Positions 1 through 8,698 of a DNA stretch of 64,000 bases are shown piece after piece; within the stretch, counting starts at the first letter, position 1; each line of letters starts with the position of its first letter. Source of the stretch: Oscillospiraceae bacterium (GTDB taxonomy: Bacteria; Bacillota; Clostridia; Oscillospirales; Acutalibacteraceae); contig JAQXMC010000024.1 in assembly GCA_029012445.1 (NCBI GenBank), positions 1 through 64,000 on the forward strand. Reading direction: 5' to 3'. A program made the translations under genes and the position numbers. Below the pieces are notes generated by a model. The model made no database searches. It saw nothing but the letters and a program-made list of their open reading frames with translations, and was not told the origin of the DNA.

Positions 1-36
1 TTGCTTTTTTCTTGCTTCTTGTGTTATCATATTCAT
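1..36 (-). CDS. Start of a truncated ORF leaving the left edge
   Basis: An ATG at 36-34 on the minus strand opens a frame that stays open for all 12 codons to the window edge (MNMITQEARKKQ). A TATAAT -10 lies upstream at 83-78, between two similar palindromes. The residues resemble, from memory, the beginning of helix-turn-helix transposase/integrase proteins of Clostridia, but 12 residues cannot establish that. No good Shine-Dalgarno is visible. Everything beyond the start is outside the window, so function is unassigned. Confidence 0.35.
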   Translation of the reverse strand, partial: MNMITQEARKKQ

Positions 37-37
37 G

Positions 38-104
38 AGAAGTACTTCTTTCTTGGTTAATGTTGTTTAGCAATTTCATTATACCATATTTTGAAGTTAC
101 TTCT
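38..104 (-). promoter_or_regulatory. Promoter with paired palindromic operators
   Basis: On the minus strand a TATAAT box (83-78) has no convincing -35. It is flanked by a perfect 12-bp palindrome AGAAGTACTTCT at 38-49 and a near copy, AGAAGTAACTTC read on minus, at 93-104. Their centres are 55 bp apart. Two copies of one operator around a -10 suggest regulation, possibly autoregulation, of the ORF starting at 36. This is inference from pattern only. Confidence 0.4.
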
Positions 105-310
105 CTTTCTTTTTGGGTCACATCATTTTAACACATACATTTGTCTCAAAGCTTATCTAAAAATGCCATAATATCTTTGTCGTCTCGTTTTCCTTCGCTT
201 CGGACACGGGAATGCAAAAAACGGTGTTATCTTTTGGAGCTGCGCATCGTCTCCGTTTGACAATATGTTTCTTTAATATGATAATACTTTATATGCCGTA
301 TTTGTCAGAC

Positions 311-349
311 AAAAGGCCGGAGACCTTGATTTTCTCTCAGTCTCCGACC
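311..349 (-). terminator. Terminator of the DUF5696 gene
   Basis: Arms GGCCGGAGAC (315-324) and GTCTCCGACC (340-349) form a 10-bp stem with one G-T pair, and four T follow on the minus strand. It lies 33 bp past the stop of the DUF5696 gene. The rest of the gap, about 105-310, shows nothing I recognise on either strand. Confidence 0.6.
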
Positions 350-381
350 GTATTCTTTATATTTCGGTTGTTCGCCGATTA

Positions 382-2622
382 TCAGTTAATTCTCATAAAG
401 TCGTTCGCCGGAACTGTGACGCCCCTGATAACAACATTTTTTGATGTGTAGTTGACATATATCCTCGTGTCATCGTATTCTGTGCAGTAAACGCCGTCAG
501 ATACTTTGTAATGCGAGGTCATTCGCCTGTCTCTTATATCGCCGAGGGCTTTATTCGCCTTTTCATAATATGAATAAGCGACATTTGCCCATTGTGTGTA
601 CGAATACTTTTTATCTATGCCTTCCTTTTCTGCGGCGGTTTCAGCAACTTTTGCGGTCGTGCTTTCGGTTTCTTTCGCATTCTTGCCGCTTTCGGGCTCC
701 TCTGTCTGAATATCCTCATAACACCATTCAAAAGACGGCAAAGCGCCGTATTCAACAGCCCTGAGGATAGCTTTCCTATAATCCATTTCAAGATTTATCG
801 GCTCGCAGCTGTAATCGAGCGTACCGTGTAAAACGAGCTGGGCGAAAGGAACGCTTTCGTAGCAGGCGCTGTTGCTTATCGAGGTGTTCAGCGGCATATC
901 CGATATCACTTCAGCGTTCTTCAGGGTGTAGAAGTTGCCCTTTTGAACCATCAGGCGGCTCGTTCCCGAGACAGACGAGATCTCCTCGGCGAGCTCTTTC
1001 TTCACATCGTCTCTCGTCGCACCCTTTGAATAATCGGAATAAAGGAACGAAGCGTCTGAAACGCTGACTGCGTCAAGGCCGTTATCCTTTGCAAAGCGGA
1101 TAAGCGATATCACATTTGCGGCAATGGAATAAAGCCCTGTGACGCTTCTTTCGCTCTTGACCGAAAAGCCGTTTTCCTCGGTCATTATCTCAACTTCATT
1201 TGAAACATTCTGAGCAAATTTCGACGCAAGCTTTCCGCCCTTGGGATCGGTGAAACACTTGAAATCGGCGAACAAGGTCAGATTCTGAGCTGACATATAA
1301 TCCTTGAGCTCATTGAAGTTTTCATCTGTTCCGAGAGATTTCAAAAATTCAATGTCAGTTATGCTGCTCTGGCTGTCGCTGCCGGAAAACGCGCCCTTGT
1401 ATCTGACATAAATATTGCTGAAGCCCTTGCTCTTGAGATGCGTCAGCATATCCTGAAGCTGTTCAAAGGTCGTCAGAACGGAAAGCTTTGACGGCTGAGT
1501 GTTCGCCGTGGCAAGCACCGACAGCACCATCGGAAGATCGCCGTCAGCGTCGGTGACATTTGACAGCAGAACGCCGTCTCTTATCAGCTGTTCCCGACAA
1601 GCGACAGACATTCCGGAATAGTTCGCGTTGTCTCCGGAAAGAAAACGGTAACAAAGCTCTAATTCTCCGTTATATGTCTCGCCTGCGACAGAAATATAGG
1701 TTTTATCTTTTCTTTGAAAGGTCTTGCTTTCTGTTATGTCGAACTGAGCGCCGACCTTGTTGTATTTTGATTCGCTCTTTGCCGTGCCCGCGTTCACGGT
1801 CGCGACAGCGTCGCCCTGACGGATGATGCAGACAAAAGCGTCATTTTCTATTTTAACGCCGAACACGCCGAATATTGCGTTATTGACTTCTGCGTCGCCG
1901 AATATTTTAAGCGAGATATCCTTAAAATTTTCGGTTGCCTTTGCCGTGCGGATAATTCCTCCGCAGTTATCCGGCACAAGCAGATATTCGTTTGCGCTTG
2001 CCGCTGTGCTTGAGCCGAAAAAGTCAAGAAGCCTGATTTTTGTTATGACCGCATCCGAAACAGTTCCCGCATTTTCGATGCCGCCGCAGTCGATCTTAGC
2101 GCAAAAGTTTCCGTCAACAAGAGTGTATTCGACCGGTATTACATATTTTATCGTCTGCTGATCGTCTATTTTATATTTCAGCGTATATTTCGCTCTGATT
2201 CCGTTTGCGATCTTTTCGCTCGTGACCTTAACATAGTCATTTGCATCCACGCAGCTGTTAAGCTCATATATCTGACCGCCGCAAATGACCTGAGCGGAGA
2301 CAACGCTCGGTGTGAAGCTACCCGAAGCGACATATTTTTCGGGCAACGAATACCACCACTTGCCGGTGTTGGCGTTTCTCACGGCGACATCGCCGGTTGA
2401 TTCGTTGAAATATAGCTCGAGCATTGACGAAGTCGTTATTTTTTGAGCGGCGCCGAATTTTCTCGCCTGAGCGTAAGCTGTTTTCTTTTCAGAAGTCAGC
2501 GGACTGCCGGTCAGCTCAAACCTGCCGCTTTTTATCTCCTTGCCGCAGGCGCAAAAGCTTATTATAACTGCCAGCAAAATAAATGCCGGCGCAATTCTTC
2601 TTAAAAAATTTATCCTTTTCAT
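382..2622 (-). CDS. DUF5696-domain lipoprotein
   Basis: A 746-residue exported protein. The N terminus has two basic residues, a hydrophobic stretch (about 12-23) and a Cys at 26 in a lipobox-like FCAC, so it is probably a membrane-anchored lipoprotein. The body resembles DUF5696 proteins of Clostridia and Bacilli, often found near carbohydrate transport genes; their biochemical role is not established. About 600-640 there is a low-complexity Glu/Ala/Thr segment before a final Tyr-rich region. It stands alone here: its own terminator follows and 630 bp separate it from sigF. A sugar-related surface role is only a guess from family context. Confidence 0.7.
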   Translation of the reverse strand: MKRINFLRRIAPAFILLAVIISFCACGKEIKSGRFELTGSPLTSEKKTAYAQARKFGAAQKITTSSMLELYFNESTGDVAVRNANTGKWWYSLPEKYVASGSFTPSVVSAQVICGGQIYELNSCVDANDYVKVTSEKIANGIRAKYTLKYKIDDQQTIKYVIPVEYTLVDGNFCAKIDCGGIENAGTVSDAVITKIRLLDFFGSSTAASANEYLLVPDNCGGIIRTAKATENFKDISLKIFGDAEVNNAIFGVFGVKIENDAFVCIIRQGDAVATVNAGTAKSESKYNKVGAQFDITESKTFQRKDKTYISVAGETYNGELELCYRFLSGDNANYSGMSVACREQLIRDGVLLSNVTDADGDLPMVLSVLATANTQPSKLSVLTTFEQLQDMLTHLKSKGFSNIYVRYKGAFSGSDSQSSITDIEFLKSLGTDENFNELKDYMSAQNLTLFADFKCFTDPKGGKLASKFAQNVSNEVEIMTEENGFSVKSERSVTGLYSIAANVISLIRFAKDNGLDAVSVSDASFLYSDYSKGATRDDVKKELAEEISSVSGTSRLMVQKGNFYTLKNAEVISDMPLNTSISNSACYESVPFAQLVLHGTLDYSCEPINLEMDYRKAILRAVEYGALPSFEWCYEDIQTEEPESGKNAKETESTTAKVAETAAEKEGIDKKYSYTQWANVAYSYYEKANKALGDIRDRRMTSHYKVSDGVYCTEYDDTRIYVNYTSKNVVIRGVTVPANDFMRIN

Positions 2623-3252
2623 ATTGATCCTTTGACAGCACTTTTGTGCGTTTTTTAATATAGCTTCAGTTTATTAACCGCGCAGATCCCGGCGCAAATC
2701 AGAGATATTCCCGGATTGACTGCGCCTTTAATATTATCGGCGAGCCGTTATCACAAACGCCGAGCAGACAAGTTAGAACCTTGCTCCTGAGTTGTCGGCT
2801 TTGTATATTCTGCCGTTTGCATATTCAGAAATACCGTCGGCATCAAAAATATATGGGTGATAACAGTGCCGATTAAATCATTATTGCGGTTAAAATACAC
2901 AATTCCTTTTTGGCATATTATTCCTCTCGCAAATCGGAATATACTATATAATATCACTTCACGGCCGCTGTGTCAAATAAAAAAGAGCCGTTAGACATAT
3001 ATGCAAAGCGCCGATATATGATTTTATCCGGCAAATGCGCTGCCGTGTTTATCCGGAACGAGAACAAATAAAAAATTAAAAGCTATAATTTGCATCGGAG
3101 CGGAAAAACACCTTGCTGCAATTTATAGCTTTTTATGTTTTGATATTGAATTATATTTTCTTTTTTATCGTTTTCACCCGTTGGCTGTACCTGTGTTCAA
3201 GCTTTTGGAGAAGAAAGCCTTGCCGTATCTGAATACAGCAGACTATCGGCGC
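2623..3252. other. 630-bp gap between sigF and the DUF5696 gene
   Basis: The gap contains the spoIIA terminator at 3078-3133 and, just upstream of the lipoprotein gene, a TATATT that could be a -10 (minus strand, near 2655) without a clear -35. The 68-codon minus ORF at 2751-2957 has no ribosome binding site and no recognisable composition, so I do not call it a gene. Confidence 0.6.
3078..3133 (-). terminator. Terminator of the spoIIA operon
   Basis: A 17-bp inverted repeat (3078-3094 and 3117-3133, one mismatch; core AAGCTATAA/TTATAGCTT) with a 22-nt loop. T-rich tails exist on both strands, so it could act in both directions. It lies about 120 bp beyond the sigF stop. Confidence 0.55.
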
Positions 3253-3921
3253 CTATCCGATCATTATTTTTCGCATTTTAAGTAAGAGCGCCTTTTCCTT
3301 TCTTGAAACCTGCACCTGAGACATATTAAGCTCCTGAGCCGTTCTGACCTGAGTCATTTCTCTGAAATATCGCAGTTCAATCAGTCTCCTGTCCTCCTCA
3401 CCGAGAGACTGAAGCACCTGTGACAGAGCTATTTTGTCGGAGAGCATTTCCTCGGGCGGCGGCGTCGGAACATCTATCTGGCCGCTTCCGCTTTCGTCGT
3501 CGGCGGTCAGAGATATCGTCGGCATGGAGACTGTGATAAGCTCCGAAGCCTCTGCGGCGTCAACACCGATATGCTCTGCGAATTCGCTGATAGTCGGCTC
3601 TCTGCCGAGCGAGACGGCAAGCTTATCTTTTTCTCTCATTGCCTTTCTCGCTTTTTCTTTCAGTGCCCGTCCGACCTTGACCGAGCCGCCGTCTCTGAAT
3701 ATGCGGCGGATCTCGCCTAAGATAACGGGTACTGCGTAGGTTGAAAAGGCGAAGCCCCTGTCGGGATCGAAATTATCGGCAGCCTTTATCAGTCCGACGC
3801 AGCCGGCCTGATAGAGGTCGTCATATTCGACTCCCCTGCCTCTGAATTTGTTTGCGCAGGAATGAACAAGACCAAAATTTTCGGTGATCAGTTCGTCTCT
3901 CTTGACCAAAACCTGTGGCAA
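3253..3921 (-). CDS. sigF: Forespore RNA polymerase sigma factor SigF
   Basis: Sigma factor that directs early forespore transcription and is held inactive by the anti-sigma factor SpoIIAB encoded just upstream. Region 2 is clear (YDDLYQAGCVGLIKA, then FDPDRGFAFSTYAVP) and region 4.2 has the SQVQVSRKEK helix-turn-helix typical of SigF/SigG. I place the start at the TTG at 3921 because GAGGAGGAG (3935-3927) sits five bases before it, giving 222 residues. An ATG at 3948 is possible (231 residues), and still longer frames overlap spoIIAB without a binding site. From either start the protein lacks most of the N-terminal 25-30 residues present in Bacillus SigF. Third gene of the spoIIA operon. Confidence 0.9.
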   Translation of the reverse strand: MPQVLVKRDELITENFGLVHSCANKFRGRGVEYDDLYQAGCVGLIKAADNFDPDRGFAFSTYAVPVILGEIRRIFRDGGSVKVGRALKEKARKAMREKDKLAVSLGREPTISEFAEHIGVDAAEASELITVSMPTISLTADDESGSGQIDVPTPPPEEMLSDKIALSQVLQSLGEEDRRLIELRYFREMTQVRTAQELNMSQVQVSRKEKALLLKMRKIMIG

Positions 3922-3940
3922 AATATCTCCTCCTCGGGAA

Positions 3941-4375
3941 TTATTCATCTCTGCCGCACATCTTTTTTTCGAGAGTGACAGTCGTCCCTTTTCCGACTGT
4001 CGAGCGTACCCTGACCTTGTCAGTGAAGCTTTCCATGACTGCAAAGCCGAGCCCGGCTCTCTCGCCGCCCAGCGAAGTGTAAAGCGGCTCCATAGCCTTT
4101 TTCACATCGGGTATCCCGACGCCGTTATCCTTTATTCTGATTTTCAACAATCCGTTTTTATAGATCGCCGCAGATATGTAGATTTTTCCCACCGTTTTCG
4201 GGTACGCATGAACTATGCAATTAGTGACGGCCTCGCTGACAGCGGTCTTGACATCGCTTATCTCCTCCACCGTCGGGTCAAGCTGAGACGCAAAGGCCGC
4301 GACCGCCACCCTGGCAAAGCCCTCGTTCACCGACCTGCTTTCGACGGTCATTCTCATTTCATTCAGACTTTTCAT
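3941..4375 (-). CDS. spoIIAB: Anti-sigma F factor SpoIIAB
   Basis: A 144-residue GHKL-type serine kinase and anti-sigma factor. It binds SigF and phosphorylates SpoIIAA. The ATP-binding N-box is visible (AVSEAVTNCIVHAYP, residues 45-59), followed by the G1 box DNGVGIPD near 93-100 and a G2-type GLGFAVM. The length matches the family. Its ATG overlaps the spoIIAA stop by four bases, implying translational coupling. Its own stop at 3941 lies 20 bases before the preferred sigF TTG. Confidence 0.95.
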   Translation of the reverse strand: MKSLNEMRMTVESRSVNEGFARVAVAAFASQLDPTVEEISDVKTAVSEAVTNCIVHAYPKTVGKIYISAAIYKNGLLKIRIKDNGVGIPDVKKAMEPLYTSLGGERAGLGFAVMESFTDKVRVRSTVGKGTTVTLEKKMCGRDE

Positions 4376-4695
4376 ACTTTTACCTCCTCATCCTCCATTC
4401 TTCCGAGCTTTTCAAGCCCCGCCAGACGCATCACCTTTTTGATATTTTTCGGCATATTGCTCATCACTATCTCGCCGCCCAGCGACTGCATAAGTCTGTA
4501 TCTGCCCATGACCAGCCCTATTCCGGAGCTGTCCATGAATGTGATGCCGCCGAAATCGAGAACGAGCGTTTTCGGCCTGTTCACAAGTATAGCGTCGTCA
4601 ATACCGGCTCTGATTATCGCCGCGCCGTGATGATCGAGATCTCCCTCGAGGCGGACCGTCATCTTATCTTTTTCATAAATTATCCGTGCAGCCAT
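4372..4695 (-). CDS. spoIIAA: Anti-anti-sigma factor SpoIIAA
   Basis: A 107-residue STAS-domain protein that, when unphosphorylated, displaces SigF from SpoIIAB. The phosphorylation site is in MDSSGIG (Ser56/Ser57), matching the family. AAGGAGG precedes the ATG at good spacing. First gene of the operon. The promoter must lie between 4696 and 4780: AGAGAATAT at 4744-4736 (minus) fits a sigma-H -10, but no matching -35 is evident, so sigma-H control, usual in Bacillus, is not proven here. Confidence 0.95.
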   Translation of the reverse strand: MAARIIYEKDKMTVRLEGDLDHHGAAIIRAGIDDAILVNRPKTLVLDFGGITFMDSSGIGLVMGRYRLMQSLGGEIVMSNMPKNIKKVMRLAGLEKLGRMEDEEVKV

Positions 4696-4780
4696 ACGGT
4701 ATACCTCCTTTTATTTTGCACTGATAAAGGCTTTGATATTCTCTCTGTGTATCAAAATATATTGAAAATGTTTTCGGATA

Positions 4781-4822
4781 AAAAAATCCTTTATTCAAAT
4801 GAACAATCATTAGAATAAAGGA
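4781..4822 (-). terminator. folC terminator
   Basis: A perfect 10-bp inverted repeat (TCCTTTATTC 4787-4796; GAATAAAGGA 4813-4822) is followed on the minus strand by seven T. It starts 29 bp after the folC stop and insulates the spoIIA operon from folC. Confidence 0.85.
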
Positions 4823-4850
4823 TACTGTATGAAAATGGTGTCTTAATATG

Positions 4851-6128
4851 TCAGCGCGAAAAATATTCTTTTGCTTCGCCCGCAAGATAGAACGAGCCGA
4901 ACACCAGCACCGTGTTTCCGGAGTCCTTGGCCCTTTTCAGAGCCTGACGGACCTCTTTGAAGGCTTCAACATCGGAAAAATATTTTTTTGCTTTTTCGGC
5001 GAGAACATCGGCGCTGCAGGCGCGGGGCGAGATGACCTGCGTCACTATAAGCTTATCAAAAAGGCCGGCCGTTTCTTTAAGTACGCTGTCGAACTGCTTA
5101 TCTTTCATAATGGCGATAACACCGGTGAGTTTCCTGCCTGAAAGCTCCTTTTCGGCAAAAAGTCTTATCGCCCTTGCGCAGTCAAGATTGTGACCGCCGT
5201 CGACTATCACAAGCGGTTTTTCGCTCACCGTTTCAAGCCTCGCCGGAACAGCCGCCTCGCCGAAGCCGGAAACAATAGCTTCATCTGAAATGCCGAATTG
5301 CTTTGAAAGCTCTTTTATCGCTGTGTAGGCAGTGAGCATATTCGCTATCTGGTGCGCGCCCGCAAGATGAGCTTCGAGTCTGAGTCCGTCTATCAACACA
5401 GCCGTTGAATTCAAGCCGCAGAATGAATCGGTTATTTTATCCGGGTCGGCAACTATCAGCTTGCTTTGTTTCATTCGGGACACTTCTGTTATTATCTTTT
5501 GACTTTCCTCCTGCTGAGGATTGAAAACCCCGGCGCTTTTTTTGAAAGGATAGCTCACCACGGGCGTTGCGGACTTTATGATTCCGCATTTTTCCCGTGT
5601 GATCTCCTCAATGCTGTTCCCGAGAACTCCGACATGGTCAAGCGAGATAGAGCACAGGACGCTCAGAATCGGATCGACCGCATTTGTGCTGTCAAAGGCG
5701 CCGCCCAAGCCGCACTCCAGAACGGCAAAATCGCACTTTTGCTCAGAAAAATATGTGAAGCCGACAGCAGTTATCAGATCGAAAGCAGTCGGCTTTTCAC
5801 TCATCAGACCGACAAGAGGCTGAAGTCTCTCGGTTATTGCGGCAACGGCGGCTTCTGCGATCATCTCTCCGTCAATACATATCCGCTCGCAGAACGAAAC
5901 GACATGCGGCGAGGTGAAAAGTCCTGTTTTATATCCGCTTTGCGTCAGTGCTGACGCTATATAGGTCGAAACCGAGCCCTTTCCGTTAGTTCCCGCAACA
6001 TGAATGCTTCTGAATGAGCTTTGCGGATTTCCGGCGAGGGAAAGCAGCTCCTTTATCCTTTCAAGGCTCGGACCGGCGCTGAGCGACTCAAACGAAAAAA
6101 TATAATCAAGCGCTTCTTTATATGTCAT
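4851..6128 (-). CDS. folC: Folylpolyglutamate synthase / dihydrofolate synthase
   Basis: A 425-residue Mur-ligase-family enzyme that adds glutamate to (dihydro)folates and may also make dihydrofolate from dihydropteroate. The P-loop GTNGKGS lies at residues 46-52, followed by the family's TSPHVVSFCERI segment and, later, VDGGHN. I use the ATG at 6128, preceded by a GGGGGTG stretch, because the upstream 16 codons (to 6176) are not family-like. It is single-gene: a terminator follows, and the MFS gene upstream has its own terminator. Confidence 0.93.
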   Translation of the reverse strand: MTYKEALDYIFSFESLSAGPSLERIKELLSLAGNPQSSFRSIHVAGTNGKGSVSTYIASALTQSGYKTGLFTSPHVVSFCERICIDGEMIAEAAVAAITERLQPLVGLMSEKPTAFDLITAVGFTYFSEQKCDFAVLECGLGGAFDSTNAVDPILSVLCSISLDHVGVLGNSIEEITREKCGIIKSATPVVSYPFKKSAGVFNPQQEESQKIITEVSRMKQSKLIVADPDKITDSFCGLNSTAVLIDGLRLEAHLAGAHQIANMLTAYTAIKELSKQFGISDEAIVSGFGEAAVPARLETVSEKPLVIVDGGHNLDCARAIRLFAEKELSGRKLTGVIAIMKDKQFDSVLKETAGLFDKLIVTQVISPRACSADVLAEKAKKYFSDVEAFKEVRQALKRAKDSGNTVLVFGSFYLAGEAKEYFSR

Positions 6129-6247
6129 TCCGTCACCCCCCAATGTCAATTTTAACTCTGTTCCTCCAAATGTCAATGCCGGAAATTTCCCGATATCTGA
6201 CGCTGTCAGAATAGCTGTCTCTCCTCCGACAGCAAAATAAAGAAACA

Positions 6248-6281
6248 GCCGGGCGGCTTCATTCTGAAGCCGTGCCCCGGC
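6248..6281 (-). terminator. Terminator after the MFS gene
   Basis: The GC-rich stem GCCGGG..CGGCTTC / GAAGCCG..CCCGGC has a small bulge and is followed on the minus strand by a T-rich tail. It is 27 bp past the transporter stop. Confidence 0.75.
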
Positions 6282-6307
6282 CGCTTGTACCTTATATTAA
6301 AGTTTTA

Positions 6308-7711
6308 TCATTCCGCTGCGGCTTCCGTCTTTTTCTCTTCGACGGCAAAGCCTTTCTTTCTGAGAATTATCAGAGGAATGAACATGAACATAGCAACTAT
6401 CGCCGCCGCGAGGAACATTGACGAACAAGGCTCATATGTTGACTCGCCGAACTCGTTGACATACTGACCGGATTTTGAAAGCGAACAAACGAGATCGCCG
6501 ATATAGGGGCCGACGACCATGGGAATGAGAACGAAGAATATCATTCTGACGCCCTGGAAGAGTCCGACCTTATCCTCAGGCGTGAAGTCTCTTATCGTTG
6601 CGTTGAGCATAATGCCCATAAAGCCGTAGCCGAGGAAAAGCGGTATTGCGCACAGGAAGAATATCGAAATGCGCTTGGCGAAAGACGCAAGAACAAGACC
6701 GACTATGAACAGCGCCGCGCAGATAAACACGAGATTGTCCTTGCCTTTTTTGTCGATAAGCTTTCCGCCGAAGACAAGAACGGCAACGGCTGCGGCTGCA
6801 ACGACCACAATACCGAGAACAACAGGAACGCTGAGATATTGCATAAGGTTCTCTATGTTGAAATTAAGTGTATGCTCCATATATATGAGCAGATAAGGGA
6901 ACCAGACCTGAATTGCTATCGAATAGATGCAGATCGTCACAAGAGCGAGATAAAGCTTTGAGTTTTCCTTGACGACCGACGGTCTGAAGCCGTAAAACAG
7001 CTCTTTGAAATAATTGTCGTTTTTCTTGACTCCGCTGCCGGAATCCGTCAGAGTGAACAGGCCTATGACGCCGGCGACTATGACCATAGCGCCGATGATG
7101 AAGAAAAATGTTCTGTATCCGATGTCGTTTATAAAGCCCGCCAGAACTATGACAAACAGCATAGCCGCAACAGGAAGAATGCCCAGCACGCTCTCGACCG
7201 TCGCTCTGTTATGCGGTGTGGTAATGTCAGTTACCCACGCATTAAAGGCGGAATCGTTGCTCGTCGAGCCCATAAATGTCATAAGGCAGTCCATAGCAAT
7301 GACCGTTACGGAGGTTGCGGTGACGACTGCGCCGATATCGGTCTTATCTATGCCGAAGATAGTCGCAATATTGTCTTTTGTTATGAAGCCGAACACAAGA
7401 ACCGTAACGCCCCAGATTATGTAACCGACGGATATAAACACCTTGCGCTTGTTTATCTTATCGCTGAGGTTTCCCATCAGAAATGTCGTAACGACGGCGG
7501 TGACCGCGCTGAGTGCGACCATGAGCTGAATAGCCTTCATTGAGGATATGCCCTGAGTCACTGTTCCTTTATCGTAGACCGTGTTATAAAGGAATGTGTT
7601 GAAATACATATTCTCAAGATTCCACGCAACCTGGCCGATAAAGCCGAAAATGCAAAGGTTAAACCATATCCTTGCGCTGAGCTTTGAGCCGCTTTGTAGT
7701 TTATTGCCCAT
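6308..7711 (-). CDS. Major facilitator superfamily transporter
   Basis: A 467-residue inner-membrane carrier with about 12 hydrophobic segments. The loop between segments 2 and 3 carries the MFS signature form GNLSDKINKRKVF. The N terminus (FIGQVAWNLENMYFNTF) resembles the sugar:cation symporter/SLC45-like group common in Clostridia, so an oligosaccharide or glycoside substrate is plausible but not shown. It is monocistronic, with a promoter at 7795-7767 and a terminator at 6281-6248. The C-terminal tail is charged and Ala/Glu-rich. Confidence 0.8.
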   Translation of the reverse strand: MGNKLQSGSKLSARIWFNLCIFGFIGQVAWNLENMYFNTFLYNTVYDKGTVTQGISSMKAIQLMVALSAVTAVVTTFLMGNLSDKINKRKVFISVGYIIWGVTVLVFGFITKDNIATIFGIDKTDIGAVVTATSVTVIAMDCLMTFMGSTSNDSAFNAWVTDITTPHNRATVESVLGILPVAAMLFVIVLAGFINDIGYRTFFFIIGAMVIVAGVIGLFTLTDSGSGVKKNDNYFKELFYGFRPSVVKENSKLYLALVTICIYSIAIQVWFPYLLIYMEHTLNFNIENLMQYLSVPVVLGIVVVAAAAVAVLVFGGKLIDKKGKDNLVFICAALFIVGLVLASFAKRISIFFLCAIPLFLGYGFMGIMLNATIRDFTPEDKVGLFQGVRMIFFVLIPMVVGPYIGDLVCSLSKSGQYVNEFGESTYEPCSSMFLAAAIVAMFMFIPLIILRKKGFAVEEKKTEAAAE

Positions 7712-7766
7712 ATTTTATTTTCCTTTCATACGCTGCCGGGATTGCGGGCAGTTTGTTTCATCAGTA

Positions 7767-7795
7767 ATTTTACCAAAATGTATTGCTTTAGTCAA
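7767..7795 (-). promoter_or_regulatory. Sigma-A promoter of the MFS gene
   Basis: On the minus strand TTGACT (7795-7790), a 17-bp spacer and TAAAAT (7772-7767), about 55 bp upstream of the ATG at 7711. Confidence 0.7.
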
Positions 7796-7881
7796 TACGA
7801 AATTCAACACAAGTGACAAAAAATTGTGTTCTTTCTGCGATCGGCGGCTAAAAAGGCTTTCAGAGCGCGCAACACACCGAT

Positions 7882-8658
7882 TCACCGAAGATATTCGTTG
7901 CGGTAGGCAAGCTCCGCAAGCGACTGCTTATAATAACCCCAGACATAGAAAGTCGGGGCAACCAGAAGGCAGAGAAGCCACCATGGGGCAAAGCTAAGTC
8001 TGAAGCGGCATACCCTTGAAAGAGCGGGCGAGGTCATTTTGCGGCTGTACGAGTAAGCTTGAACGGGGCCGATTTTATCGCTCGAAACGATAATGGGATA
8101 ATACATCAGAAATTCGCCGTTATATGCAAACAGGAAGGCGGCTCCGACGGCGAATAAGGCTATATCAGCAACCGCAAGACAGACAACTGTCGGAAACGCC
8201 GCATTTTGTGAAGAGAGGCAGTAATATAGGACTCCGGAAAGACATATCACCGGGAAAAAGAACAGCAAAGCCGAAGCGGATCTCACCGTTAAAGCGAAAA
8301 GCCAGGCTCTGACGCTTCTCGGAAAACGCCGGCGGTCAAAGTAATAGAACAATTCCCCAAGCTTCGGATCCTCTCCTCTTGCGTTCATCATAAACCAGCG
8401 CTCCCTGCCGAGCCGCAGCGGTGCGCAAAGCAATATCATCAGCGCAGCGCCGACGGCGGAACAGGCTATTATAAATATACGCCTGTATAGCGGCTGTGAG
8501 AACAGACCGTCAAGTCCGAACGCATCAACAGCGTACCCCGCAAGCAAAGAAAGATCGCCCGAAAAAAACAGCACCGATAAACACAGCGTAAATGTGATGA
8601 ATATCGGAGCAGTCTTTGAGAGCATATGCGATTTTGCGATAATTTTAAGCTTTCCCAT
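7882..8658 (-). CDS. DUF975-like integral membrane protein
   Basis: A 258-residue protein with about five to six hydrophobic segments (near 18-45, 62-80, 125-150, 155-180 and 228-245). The pattern YPIIVSSDKIGPVQAYSYSRKM followed by a C-terminal membrane segment and a short Tyr-rich tail resembles DUF975 proteins. Their function is unknown. I choose the ATG at 8658, with GAGGTG eight bases upstream, over a GTG three codons earlier. Its neighbours (carD and the MFS gene) give no functional hint. Confidence 0.65.
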   Translation of the reverse strand: MGKLKIIAKSHMLSKTAPIFITFTLCLSVLFFSGDLSLLAGYAVDAFGLDGLFSQPLYRRIFIIACSAVGAALMILLCAPLRLGRERWFMMNARGEDPKLGELFYYFDRRRFPRSVRAWLFALTVRSASALLFFFPVICLSGVLYYCLSSQNAAFPTVVCLAVADIALFAVGAAFLFAYNGEFLMYYPIIVSSDKIGPVQAYSYSRKMTSPALSRVCRFRLSFAPWWLLCLLVAPTFYVWGYYKQSLAELAYRNEYLR

Positions 8659-8698
8659 TGCTGACACCTCACGACTATTTTTTGCCGTGAGGCGAATT

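Noticed and set aside
2751..2957. 68-codon minus frame between sigF and the DUF5696 gene
   Set aside because: No start signals and no recognisable composition.
3884..4630. 248-codon plus-strand frame antisense to spoIIAB/spoIIAA
   Set aside because: It runs exactly opposite well-recognised genes, has no ribosome binding site and no family resemblance.
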